Shown here one piece after another: positions 51,402 through 58,921 of a DNA stretch of 64,000 nt. Source of the stretch: DAOTXL01 sp034435455 (GTDB lineage Bacteria > Chloroflexota > Anaerolineae > JAAYZQ01). Position numbers and translations under genes: made by a program. The stretch is from the NCBI GenBank assembly GCA_034435455.1, contig DAOTXL010000042.1, positions 33,758 through 97,757 of the forward strand, given 5' to 3'. Numbering within the stretch: the first letter of the stretch is position 1; the number at the start of each line of letters is the position of its first letter. The notes below the pieces were generated by a model, which saw only the letters and a list, made by a program, of their open reading frames with translations, searched no databases and was not told the DNA's origin.

Positions 51402-52534
51402 GCCTTTGCTCTCCCGTGGTTGACCGGAGGTTGGAAGGAGCGGATCGCCTCGATGACATACCCCACGTCGGCATCGCTCAGCCCCGGATGCATGGGCAGG
51501 GACAGGATGCGCGCAAAGGCGCCCTCTGCCTGGGGCAAATGGGGGCGGTTGCCATAACAGGCGTAGAGGTGGATCGGCTTGTAGTGCACTCCGGTGCCGA
51601 TCCCCTTCTCTTGCAGGTAGATATTCAAGTCGTCCCGGCCCTCTACCTGGATGCAATAGATGTGCCACGACGAGATCGAATCGGCGGTATCGCCGACCGG
51701 TGTCCGGAGCCAGGGCAGGTCGGCCAGGCCGGCGGTGTACATCGCGGCGATCTGCCGGCGGCGGGCATTGGTGGCCGGCAGCTTGCGCAGTTGTACCAGG
51801 CCGATGGCGGCGGCGATGTCGTTCATGTGGCACTTGAGTCCGATCTCGTCCACGAAATATTGCCACCAGTAGGAGCGGTCCGCGCCGGTGCGGTCCCAGG
51901 TACCCCGGTCAATGCCCAGCCAGCGCAGGCGCTTAGCCCGCTCCATCAACGCCTGATCGCAGGTGACCAACGCGCCACCGTCGCCGGTGGCCAGATTTTT
52001 GACGGCATGGAAACTGAAGCAGGCCAGGTTGCCCAGGGTGCCGGCTTTGCGACCCTTGTACTCGGCACCGCAGGCGTGGGCTGCATCCTCGATGAGGGGG
52101 ATCTCGCCCGCCACCTGGCGCAGGCGATCCATATCCACCGGCCGCCCGCCATAATGCACCGGGATGATGGCCCGGGTGCGGGGGGTGATTTTACGCGCCA
52201 CATCCTCGATGTCAATCAGCAGGGTATCGGGGTCCACATCGGCAAAGATGGGGGTGGCCAGGTTATAGGCCACAGCATGGGCAGTGGACACAAAGGTCAT
52301 GGCCGGCACGATCACTTCGTCGCCGTGGTTGATGCGCAACAGCCGGATGGCCAGGTCAAGCGCCGCCGTCGCCGAATTGAGCGCCACGGCATGGGTTGCG
52401 CCCAGAAAAGCCGCAAATGCCCTCTCAAACTCGGCGGTCTTGGGTCCCAGGCCGATCCAGCCGGAACGGAGCACCTGGGCCACAGCCTGGATCTCCTCTT
52501 CATCCATGTAGGGCTTGAAGAGCTGAATGGTCAT
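51386..52534 (-). CDS. DegT/DnrJ/EryC1/StrS-family sugar aminotransferase
   Basis: 382 residues. The PLP lysine is Lys179 in FSFHAVKNLATGDGGAL; VALNSATAALDLAIRLL near the N-terminus holds the phosphate-binding residues, and HYGGRPVDMD and EDAAHACGAEYKGRKAG are family motifs. These enzymes convert keto-sugars linked to a nucleotide into amino sugars. Its substrate-generating dehydratase is not obvious inside the same unit; SDR epimerases lie elsewhere in the window. A GNAT in the same unit could acetylate the product. GAGG precedes the ATG. Confidence 0.93.
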   Translation of the reverse strand: MTIQLFKPYMDEEEIQAVAQVLRSGWIGLGPKTAEFERAFAAFLGATHAVALNSATAALDLAIRLLRINHGDEVIVPAMTFVSTAHAVAYNLATPIFADVDPDTLLIDIEDVARKITPRTRAIIPVHYGGRPVDMDRLRQVAGEIPLIEDAAHACGAEYKGRKAGTLGNLACFSFHAVKNLATGDGGALVTCDQALMERAKRLRWLGIDRGTWDRTGADRSYWWQYFVDEIGLKCHMNDIAAAIGLVQLRKLPATNARRRQIAAMYTAGLADLPWLRTPVGDTADSISSWHIYCIQVEGRDDLNIYLQEKGIGTGVHYKPIHLYACYGNRPHLPQAEGAFARILSLPMHPGLSDADVGYVIEAIRSFQPPVNHGRAKAWPAS

Positions 52535-52545
52535 TCTAACCTCAT

Positions 52546-53673
52546 CTATTCCGGGGATTTACCGTGGAGGGAAAGTTCACGGGGGGAAAGGGAAGCAGCC
52601 GGCCGGGCCAGCCACACGTCAGGGTCAGGCTGCCAGCCCGGGTGGCGCAGGCGGTCCACCAGCCAACCGGGCGGCCTGATCCGCTGTTGCAAGGCCAGGC
52701 GGCGCTTGGGCTGAATGCGGGACATGCGGGCTATGGCCAGGATCAGGCCCAACAGAGCCATCGGCACAGCGGCCAGACCATAGAGCAGATTCCGGGCCAC
52801 CGTCAGGCCATGCTGCCGACCACGGTGCAAATGCCCCTGCAGCAGCCGGGGCAGCATCGCCACAAACTCGCCCATGTAACTCACTTTGTAAAAAGCCAGC
52901 AGGTTGTTGCGGGAGGAGCGCAACGCCTTGAGCAACGTCCGGCGGTTGAGCTCAAGTCGCCAATCGCTGTCGTTGTAGGCTATCGAACAGGGCACGAACA
53001 ATACCTTACGGCCGATCGAGTTGATGCGCAGACAGAGGTCAATCACATCGCCGTACATAAAAAAGTCCTCGTCCAGGATGTAGCCCAACTCGTCCACCAG
53101 GCGACGGTCGATCATGCTGGCGGCGGTGTCGGCGGCCAACACCGGGATAGGGGCTGCATCAGCCGTGAGCGGCACCGAGTAATAGTCGAGCACCCCATAG
53201 CCGGTCAGGTCACAGACGTAGGCCCGCGCGGGCCAGCCCATGCGATCGCGAGGGGTGAACTCTGGCCACCAGGAAAAGTAGATATTGCTGGTGACCAGAC
53301 GCGCCAGGGGATCCCCCTGCATGGCCTGCACCAGGGCCGACAGCCAGTGACGATGGGCGACCACATCCTGGCTCAGGTAAGCCAGATATTGTCCCCGTGT
53401 GTGAACCTGCGCCTGGGCAAGACCGGCATCCACACCCAAATTCCGCCCATGGCGCAGCAACCTTACCTGGGGGTAGTTGGCCGCCACATAATCGGCCGAG
53501 CCATCGGTTGAGCCATTGTCCACCACCAGGACCTCGTACTGCTCGGGGGGGAAATCCTGGTCAAGAATGGATTGGAGACAATCATCCAGATAAGGACGAC
53601 CGTTGTAGGACAAAACCAACACAGTTACCAGGGGGACAACCTCGAGTTGCTCCTGGGTACGACCAGGTTCCAT
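52546..53673 (-). CDS. GT2-family glycosyltransferase, first gene of the long unit
   Basis: 375 residues with a GT-A fold: VTVLVLSYNGRPYLDDCLQSI, EVLVVDNGSTDGSADYV and LAYLSQDVVAHRHW with the donor-site Asp. The C-terminal ~100 residues contain a hydrophobic helix (LLYGLAAVPMALLGLILAIA), so it is probably bound to the membrane and adds a sugar or rhamnose-type residue to a lipid-linked acceptor. AAAGGA precedes the ATG, and the near-consensus promoter is at 53747-53775. Being first, its expression sets that of the 21 genes behind it if there are no internal promoters. Confidence 0.92.
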   Translation of the reverse strand: MEPGRTQEQLEVVPLVTVLVLSYNGRPYLDDCLQSILDQDFPPEQYEVLVVDNGSTDGSADYVAANYPQVRLLRHGRNLGVDAGLAQAQVHTRGQYLAYLSQDVVAHRHWLSALVQAMQGDPLARLVTSNIYFSWWPEFTPRDRMGWPARAYVCDLTGYGVLDYYSVPLTADAAPIPVLAADTAASMIDRRLVDELGYILDEDFFMYGDVIDLCLRINSIGRKVLFVPCSIAYNDSDWRLELNRRTLLKALRSSRNNLLAFYKVSYMGEFVAMLPRLLQGHLHRGRQHGLTVARNLLYGLAAVPMALLGLILAIARMSRIQPKRRLALQQRIRPPGWLVDRLRHPGWQPDPDVWLARPAASLSPRELSLHGKSPE

Positions 53674-53746
53674 TATTTCCTTTCATAGGGTGACCGGGCC
53701 CCACTTTACGGCCCCCCCTGCAAAAAATCATAACGCCGATTGTAAA

Positions 53747-53775
53747 ATTATAACCCAATCAAGTTCTCAAGTCAA
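53747..53775 (-). promoter_or_regulatory. Promoter at the head of the 22-gene unit
   Basis: Minus strand: TTGACT (53770-53775), 17-base spacer, TATAAT (53747-53752), 73 bases before the GT2 ATG. The 191-base gap 53674-53864 otherwise holds a G-run (53714-53719) and nothing else I recognise. Confidence 0.8.
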
Positions 53776-53864
53776 ATCCAAACCTGCCTGTGAACAAGAC
53801 AGCCAAGGGATGGGCTCTTGAGACTTCCGATCGGCTCCGTGGTCCCCCCGTTGGTCCGTGCCTT

Positions 53865-54353
53865 CTATTCCCGGCCGGCGTGAGGCGAATCTGCCCGGTC
53901 CAGGGGCACCAGCCGCCAGCGTTCGGTCGCCCGTCCATCGGGCCGCAGGTCGGGATCGCCGACCATCTCCGCCCGCAGGCCAAAGCGTTTCTTGAGCAGG
54001 GCGAACATCAAGGTCGTCGAGATGTGGGCCGGCACCGCCCCATCGGCCAGGAGCCGTTTGGCACCGGGCAGGATAACCGGGTCCACCATCTCATAGTCCC
54101 ATTCCCGGTCATTTACCGGGCGGATGGCGATCTCTTGCACATAGCCGACCCGCCGCAGATAGTCGGCCAGGCGCTGCATGGCGGCAAAGGGATCGTCCTC
54201 CGGGTGCAGGCTCAGCTCCGGCTCGATCTCGTCAAACAGCACCTCGCCGGAGCGCCAGACGACATACCAGGCCTCGTCACCCCACCGCTCCCAGATGGCG
54301 CGGTACAGGGCATAGATCTGCCGATCAAAATAGGTTGGGTCAATCAAACGCAC
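53865..54353 (-). CDS. Conserved-looking protein of unknown function
   Basis: 162 residues from a GTG at 54353, nine bases after GAGGAG. It begins MRLIDPTYFDRQIYALYRAIWERWGDEAWYVVWRSGEVLF, with several tryptophans, and has acidic stretches (EIEPELSLHPEDD) and RPVNDREWDYEMVDPVILPG. It lacks membrane helices, a signal peptide or any motif I know. It follows ruvB on the same strand after 113 bases, and a hairpin repeat lies in between. I do not recognise the family; the good start and codon use suggest a real gene. Confidence 0.75.
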   Translation of the reverse strand: MRLIDPTYFDRQIYALYRAIWERWGDEAWYVVWRSGEVLFDEIEPELSLHPEDDPFAAMQRLADYLRRVGYVQEIAIRPVNDREWDYEMVDPVILPGAKRLLADGAVPAHISTTLMFALLKKRFGLRAEMVGDPDLRPDGRATERWRLVPLDRADSPHAGRE

Positions 54354-54397
54354 AGTACAAATCTCCTCTCTTGAAGGTAAACGGCGGATGGGCCCCT

Positions 54398-54420
54398 GGG
54401 GCAGCCGCAAGGGCTGCCCC
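54398..54420. repeat. Intergenic GC-rich hairpin
   Basis: Nine-base perfect arms GGGGCAGCC/GGCTGCCCC around GCAAG, in the gap between ruvB and the unknown gene. Similar short GGGGCAG... hairpins are common as dispersed intergenic repeats in several phyla; without the rest of the genome I cannot show it is repeated. Confidence 0.55.
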
Positions 54421-54466
54421 TACCCTTTTCATCCCCGGTGGCGTGCCAGGGAACAGGATGACCCTC

Positions 54467-55486
54467 TCAGAACAGAGTCGGTTGCGCCGGCTCCTGATAC
54501 GGGATGCCCAGGTGCTCATAGGCCCGGCGGGTGGCAATCCGGCCCCGCGGCGTCCGGTCCAGGAACCCCAGTTGCAACAGGTAGGGCTCCACCACATCCA
54601 TGATGGTGTCCGGCTCCTCAGACAGGGCCGCGGCGATGGTCTCCAGCCCCACCGGCCCGCCGTCGAACTTTTCAATGATGGTCCGCAGCACCCGCCGATC
54701 GATCTCGTCCAGGCCCAGGGAATCCACTTCCAGCAGCGACAGGGCTTCCTGGGCCACCGCCAGGGTGATGACCCCCTCGGCGCGGACCTGGGCATAGTCG
54801 CGCACCCGCTTGAGCAGGCGGTTGGCCACCCGCGGCGTGCCCCGCGCCCGGCGGGCGATCTCGAGGATGCCTGCCTCCTCAATCTCCACCCCCAGAATGT
54901 GCGCCGACCGCCGGACAATGGTCTCCATGGCCGCCTCATCGTAAAAGTCCAGGCGATAGACCGCCCCAAAGCGCGCCCGCAGCGGCGCGGTCATCAACGC
55001 CAGACGGGTGGTGGCGCCGATGATGGTGAAATGGGGCAGGTTCAACCGGATGTTCCGCGCCGCCGGACCTTTGCCGATGACAATGTCCAGGGCGAAATCT
55101 TCCATAGCCGGGTAAAGCACCTCCTCTACCACCCGGCCCAGGCGGTGGATCTCGTCTATAAACAGCACGTCCCCTTTGTGCAGGTTAGTCAGGATGGCCG
55201 CCAGGTCGCCGGCCCGCTCAATGGCCGGCCCGGCGGTGACCTTGATATTTACCCCCATCTCATGGGCCACGACATGGGCCAGGGTCGTTTTCCCCAGGCC
55301 CGGCGGGCCATAGATCAGCACATGGTCCAGCGACTCATCGCGGGCTATGGCCGCCTCGATGAGAATGCGCAGGTTCTCCTTGATCCGATCCTGGCCGATA
55401 TACTCGTCCAGACTCTGGGGGCGCAATCTGACATCCAGCCCGACTTCCTCGATCTTTTTCCTGGGAGATGTGATCCGCTCGGCCAT
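54467..55486 (-). CDS. ruvB: Holliday junction branch-migration ATPase RuvB
   Basis: 339 residues, full family length. LRPQSLDEYIGQ opens the AAA+ domain; Walker A is GPPGLGKTT (60-68), Walker B is LFIDEIHRL, sensor 1 IIGATTR and the arginine finger region LRARFG follow. The C-terminal winged helix ends RGRIATRRAYEHLG. RuvB rings drive branch migration with RuvA during recombination repair. The family is universal; ruvA and ruvC are not in this window. The promoter at 55516-55544 directs it. Confidence 0.98.
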   Translation of the reverse strand: MAERITSPRKKIEEVGLDVRLRPQSLDEYIGQDRIKENLRILIEAAIARDESLDHVLIYGPPGLGKTTLAHVVAHEMGVNIKVTAGPAIERAGDLAAILTNLHKGDVLFIDEIHRLGRVVEEVLYPAMEDFALDIVIGKGPAARNIRLNLPHFTIIGATTRLALMTAPLRARFGAVYRLDFYDEAAMETIVRRSAHILGVEIEEAGILEIARRARGTPRVANRLLKRVRDYAQVRAEGVITLAVAQEALSLLEVDSLGLDEIDRRVLRTIIEKFDGGPVGLETIAAALSEEPDTIMDVVEPYLLQLGFLDRTPRGRIATRRAYEHLGIPYQEPAQPTLF

Positions 55487-55515
55487 GCCCTTTCTCGCCC
55501 TTTTCAGCCAGCAGC

Positions 55516-55544
55516 ATTATACCAGAAACAGGCATCCAGGACAA
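55516..55544 (-). promoter_or_regulatory. Promoter of ruvB
   Basis: Minus strand: TTGTCC (55539-55544), 17-base spacer, TATAAT (55516-55521), 30 bases before the ruvB ATG. It lies in the 66-base gap to the radical SAM gene. Confidence 0.75.
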
Positions 55545-55552
55545 GCGGCGGC

Positions 55553-56611
55553 TCAGGAGTCACACGACAACAGGTGGCGGTTACCGACCCGCACCCGGCT
55601 CAGGCCGGCAGCGCGGGCAGCAGCCTCGGCCTCTTCGGCATGGCGCAGCCGGGTGCACGGCAGGTCAGGGAGGAAAAAGTGGGGATAAAACCCCAACAAG
55701 GCATAGGGAATGGCCGGATCGATTTCGGCGATGAACCGGGCAATGCGCCCCACCTCCCCGGCATCTACATAGCCGGGCACCAGCAGTGTGCTGGCCACCA
55801 CCAGCGGCGGATCGGGCCGTCTGGGGATGTGGGCAGCCGCCCGGCGGAAATTCTCCAGCGTGCGCCGGTTCGAGACCCCGGTCAACGCCAGATGCAGGTT
55901 TTCATCGTAAGCTTTTATGTCAAATTTAAGGCAGCCGCCGGTCTGCAACGACAGCTCCACCGCCTGGTCCAGAAAGCGGGGATGCATCGAGCCGTTGGTC
56001 TCCCAGCAAACGGTCACGCCCCGCTCGGCCAGCAGGCGGGAGGTCGCCAGGGCATGGGGCATCTGCGGCGTCGGATCGCCGCCAAAGTAGCAGACACAAT
56101 AGGTACGGCGGTGGGCCTGGGCGGCCAACTGCTCGGCGCTGACCCGACCCGGCGGTCGCTTCAGCCGAAAGTGCCAGTTCTGGCAAAAGAGGCAATTGAA
56201 CGTGCACGCCTCGTAAAAGACGGCCAGGTTGACCTTGCCCCGCTGCTGGCTGCCCTGGCACACCCAATCGGCGACGCAGTTGGTGGGCAGTGGATCGTCG
56301 TACCAGCTCACCATTGCGCCCTGGGGCGTGCCCGCCAGGTGGACCAGCCGCCCGTCGCGGACGGTGCGCAGGCCGCACAGGCCGATCTGCCCTGCGCCCA
56401 GGCGGCAGGCGTTGATGCACAGGGGACACTCTACGCCGCCCGGCGTGCACGGTGCTTCCGGCGGCAGATCGAACTCGCGGCGGATCCGAGCATGGGCTTG
56501 CAGAATCGGCGGCAACGCCTCGTCTGTCCGCATACGAATGCAGTCGGCACAGATGGACAAGACGGCCGGGATCAGCCCGGAGCGCTTGCCGCAGACCTGG
56601 CATCGGGTCAT
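55553..56611 (-). CDS. Radical SAM protein of the PflA/AmmeMemoRadiSam group
   Basis: 352 residues from the ATG at 56611 (GAGAGG upstream). The [4Fe-4S]-SAM motif is C-x3-C-x2-C, Cys136, Cys140 and Cys143 in ACTFNCLFCQNW. An N-terminal ~80-residue cysteine-rich part (C4, C7, C21, C24 and ECPLCINACRLG) is added in front, likely a zinc or extra cluster site. The stretches CVCYFGGDPTPQMP and WETNGSMHP match activating-enzyme-like radical SAM proteins often called AmmeMemoRadiSam. The protein substrate is unknown. It begins 11 bases after the TPR membrane gene. Confidence 0.88.
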   Translation of the reverse strand: MTRCQVCGKRSGLIPAVLSICADCIRMRTDEALPPILQAHARIRREFDLPPEAPCTPGGVECPLCINACRLGAGQIGLCGLRTVRDGRLVHLAGTPQGAMVSWYDDPLPTNCVADWVCQGSQQRGKVNLAVFYEACTFNCLFCQNWHFRLKRPPGRVSAEQLAAQAHRRTYCVCYFGGDPTPQMPHALATSRLLAERGVTVCWETNGSMHPRFLDQAVELSLQTGGCLKFDIKAYDENLHLALTGVSNRRTLENFRRAAAHIPRRPDPPLVVASTLLVPGYVDAGEVGRIARFIAEIDPAIPYALLGFYPHFFLPDLPCTRLRHAEEAEAAARAAGLSRVRVGNRHLLSCDS

Positions 56612-56622
56612 CCAGGTACCTC

Positions 56623-57462
56623 TCAAAGCAGCCGGGGCCCCTTGCGCCGCCGGCCGTGATGGCCGCCCGAGCCGCCGAGCCAGACGCCCACGTCCACCAG
56701 ATCGTCCATGGACTCGTACCGTTTGCTGCCGGCCGCCATCTCTTCCAACGGCTCTCCGCTCGACGGCACGAGCACGCGCAAGAGGCCAAACATCCCTCCG
56801 GCGACCATCCCCAAACCGACCACCAGGGCGACGATCTTGCGCCACAGGAAGGGCACGTAGGGCACATACGCATCCGATTCCTGCAGGAATCGGATGAAAA
56901 AGGAGAGATTGGGCAAGGCCAGGATCGCCCCGACGGCGATGGTGACCAGGCCGACCGCGAGCAGCAGCGGTGCCCGCCGCCTGCTGATCCTCTGGCCCTG
57001 GCTGGTCTCGATGTCGCGGACGAGGGCTTCGACCTGAGGCCAGGACCTGCCCGTCATCTCACACAATTTGTAGATGATTTCACTTCTTTCAGTCCCTTTT
57101 CCAAACTCGCGAACCACGAACTCGGTTAGATCTTGAGTAAGTGTCGTGGCGGTGGGGGGAGCTGCTTGGTCAGGAGCCGGCGGCGCAGCAGGCCGGAGGT
57201 CAGCCTTGTCGTCGGGTGGCGGAGCCTGGTCCTGCTGCAAGCTCTCCAGCGCCCTCTGAGCCGCCTGGTTGTCGGGATTGAGTTTCAACACCTGCTTGAC
57301 GCAATACAGGCGTTGTTCATCCGCGTCCACGACGCCGGCCAGCCACAGCCAGGCCGTCTCGTTTCTCGGATCCCCGGCAAGCAGATCGGCCAGGAGTTTC
57401 CTGCCTGCCTGTTTATCGCCCGATTTGATCAACTGGATCGCCTGTTGCAGCTTCTCGGCCAT
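56623..57462 (-). CDS. TPR-like membrane protein
   Basis: 279 residues. Residues 1-~75 form a helical TPR-like pair (LIKSGDKQAGRKLLADLL, NETAWLWLAGVV), followed by a Pro/Ala-rich linker, a soluble helical segment with EMTGRSWPQVEALV, then two membrane segments (about 185-205 and 225-245) and a basic tail (GGHHGRRRKGPRLL). A short TPR followed by a linker and C-terminal membrane helices is, as far as I know, common in Chloroflexota. AGGAGGG precedes the ATG. Function unknown. Divergent to serS; their promoters sit back to back at 57512-57577. Confidence 0.8.
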   Translation of the reverse strand: MAEKLQQAIQLIKSGDKQAGRKLLADLLAGDPRNETAWLWLAGVVDADEQRLYCVKQVLKLNPDNQAAQRALESLQQDQAPPPDDKADLRPAAPPAPDQAAPPTATTLTQDLTEFVVREFGKGTERSEIIYKLCEMTGRSWPQVEALVRDIETSQGQRISRRRAPLLLAVGLVTIAVGAILALPNLSFFIRFLQESDAYVPYVPFLWRKIVALVVGLGMVAGGMFGLLRVLVPSSGEPLEEMAAGSKRYESMDDLVDVGVWLGGSGGHHGRRRKGPRLL

Positions 57463-57511
57463 TTCGCAGCCCACCCTCCTCTTCAGCAGACGGTTTGTCG
57501 CAGGACCCCCA

Positions 57512-57540
57512 AGTATACCAGATTTTGTGCGGTAAGGCAA
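57512..57540 (-). promoter_or_regulatory. Promoter of the TPR membrane protein/radical SAM pair
   Basis: Minus strand: TTGCCT (57535-57540), 17-base spacer, TATACT (57512-57517), 50 bases before the ATG at 57462. Confidence 0.72.
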
Positions 57541-57548
57541 GGTCAGGG

Positions 57549-57577
57549 TTGACAGCCCAGGCCGCCTGTGCTATAGT
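57549..57577 (+). promoter_or_regulatory. Promoter of serS and the glycosidase genes
   Basis: TTGACA (57549-57554), 17 bases, TATAGT (57572-57577). The 77 bases from it to the serS ATG hold two GACGGCC copies (57602 and 57631) but no T-box features I can see. Confidence 0.82.
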
Positions 57578-57654
57578 GGGGCGGTAAATTTCCAGCAGTC
57601 AGACGGCCGATGGCCAATAGCCGACAACGGACGGCCAGAGGCCTGGAGGAAAAG

Positions 57655-58920
57655 ATGATAGATATCAACCTGATCCGTGAAAAGCCCGACATGGTCAGGG
57701 CTGCCATGGCCGACCTGAACGCCGACGCGCCCATTGACCAGATCCTGGCCCTGGATGCCCGGCGGCGGGAGCTGCTGACCCAGGTCGAGGCGCTGCGCGC
57801 CGAACGGAACGCCGTATCGAAAGAGATCGGCCGCATCCAGGATGCTGCTGCGCGTCAGGCCCGGATCGAAGAGATGCGGGCCGTAGGCGACCGCATCCAG
57901 GCGCTGGAAGCCGGGCTCAAGGCGGTGGAAGCGGAGCTATACGAAGCGACGCTCCTGGTGCCCAACCTGCCCGGCCCCGGCGTGCCGGTCGGACCTGACG
58001 AAAGCCACAACGTCGTCATCCGACAGGAGGGAGAACCCCGCCGGTTCGACTTTGAGCCGTTGCCCCACTGGGACCTGGGGCCTACGCTGGATATTGTGGA
58101 TTTCGAGCGAGGGGTAAAGCTATCGGGCACGCGCTTTTACCTGCTCAAGGGGCTGGGAGCCCGGCTCCAACGGGCGCTCATCACCTGGATGTTGGACCTG
58201 CATCTGGCCCAGGGCTATACCGAAATCTATCCGCCCTACATGGTCCGCCGGGAGATGATGGTCGGCGCGGCGCAACTGCCCAAATTCGAGGACAATATCT
58301 ACCACGACGCCGAAGAGGATTTCTGGTTCATCGGCACCGCCGAGATCCCGCTGACCAACCTGCACCGCGACGAGATCCTGGATGCCGAGGTGCTGCCGCT
58401 CAAGTATGTGGCCTATAGCGCCTGCTTCCGCCGGGAAAAGATGTCGGCCGGGCGCGACGTGCGGGGCATGAAGCGCGGCCACCAGTTCGATAAAGTGGAA
58501 ATGTACAAGCTGACCACCCCCGAAACGTCGTACGACGAGCTGGAGGCCATGGTCGGCGACGCCGAGGCGGTCTGCCGGGGGTTAGGCATCCCCTACCGGG
58601 TGGTGCAGATGTGCACCGGCGACCTGGGCTTCCAGGCGGCCAAAAAGTACGATCTGGAGATGTGGGCGCCCGGCGTGGGCGAATGGCTGGAGGTCAGCTC
58701 CCTCTCCAACTGCACCGATTTTCAGGCACGGCGGGCCAACCTGCGTTACCGCCCCGAAAAAAGGGCCAGGCCACGCTACCTCCACACTCTGAACGGCTCC
58801 GGATTGGCGCTGCCACGGGTGATGATCGCCGTCATGGAGAACTATCAGCAAGCCGATGGCCGCATCGTCGTGCCGGAAGTGCTGCGGCCCTACATGGGCG
58901 GGATCGAGGTGATCGGATAA
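57655..58920 (+). CDS. serS: Seryl-tRNA synthetase
   Basis: 421 residues, full length. The N-terminal coiled-coil arm (about 30-110, LDARRRELLTQVEALRAERN) grips tRNA-Ser. The class II catalytic core has motif 2 in FRREKMSAGRDVRGMKRGHQF and motif 3 in TLNGSGLALPRVM. The variant FRREKMSAGRD differs from the common FRSEAG-AGRD but keeps the essential Arg residues. It charges tRNA-Ser with serine. A GGAGG ribosome site and the promoter at 57549-57577 support the start. The arabinofuranosidase gene follows after one base. Confidence 0.96.
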   Translation: MIDINLIREKPDMVRAAMADLNADAPIDQILALDARRRELLTQVEALRAERNAVSKEIGRIQDAAARQARIEEMRAVGDRIQALEAGLKAVEAELYEATLLVPNLPGPGVPVGPDESHNVVIRQEGEPRRFDFEPLPHWDLGPTLDIVDFERGVKLSGTRFYLLKGLGARLQRALITWMLDLHLAQGYTEIYPPYMVRREMMVGAAQLPKFEDNIYHDAEEDFWFIGTAEIPLTNLHRDEILDAEVLPLKYVAYSACFRREKMSAGRDVRGMKRGHQFDKVEMYKLTTPETSYDELEAMVGDAEAVCRGLGIPYRVVQMCTGDLGFQAAKKYDLEMWAPGVGEWLEVSSLSNCTDFQARRANLRYRPEKRARPRYLHTLNGSGLALPRVMIAVMENYQQADGRIVVPEVLRPYMGGIEVIG

Positions 58921-58921
58921 G

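Noticed and set aside
51402..51866. A 155-residue N-terminal extension of the FabG-like ketoreductase
   Set aside because: The upstream part overlaps the aminotransferase gene in another frame and reads as Arg/Pro-rich noise; the ATG at 51401 has a ribosome site.
56612..56845. A 78-residue N-terminal extension of the radical SAM protein
   Set aside because: It overlaps the end of the TPR membrane gene in another frame; family homology begins at the ATG at 56611.
57578..57654. T-box or other riboswitch in front of serS
   Set aside because: The leader is only about 70 bases and shows neither a T-box sequence nor a terminator/antiterminator pair.
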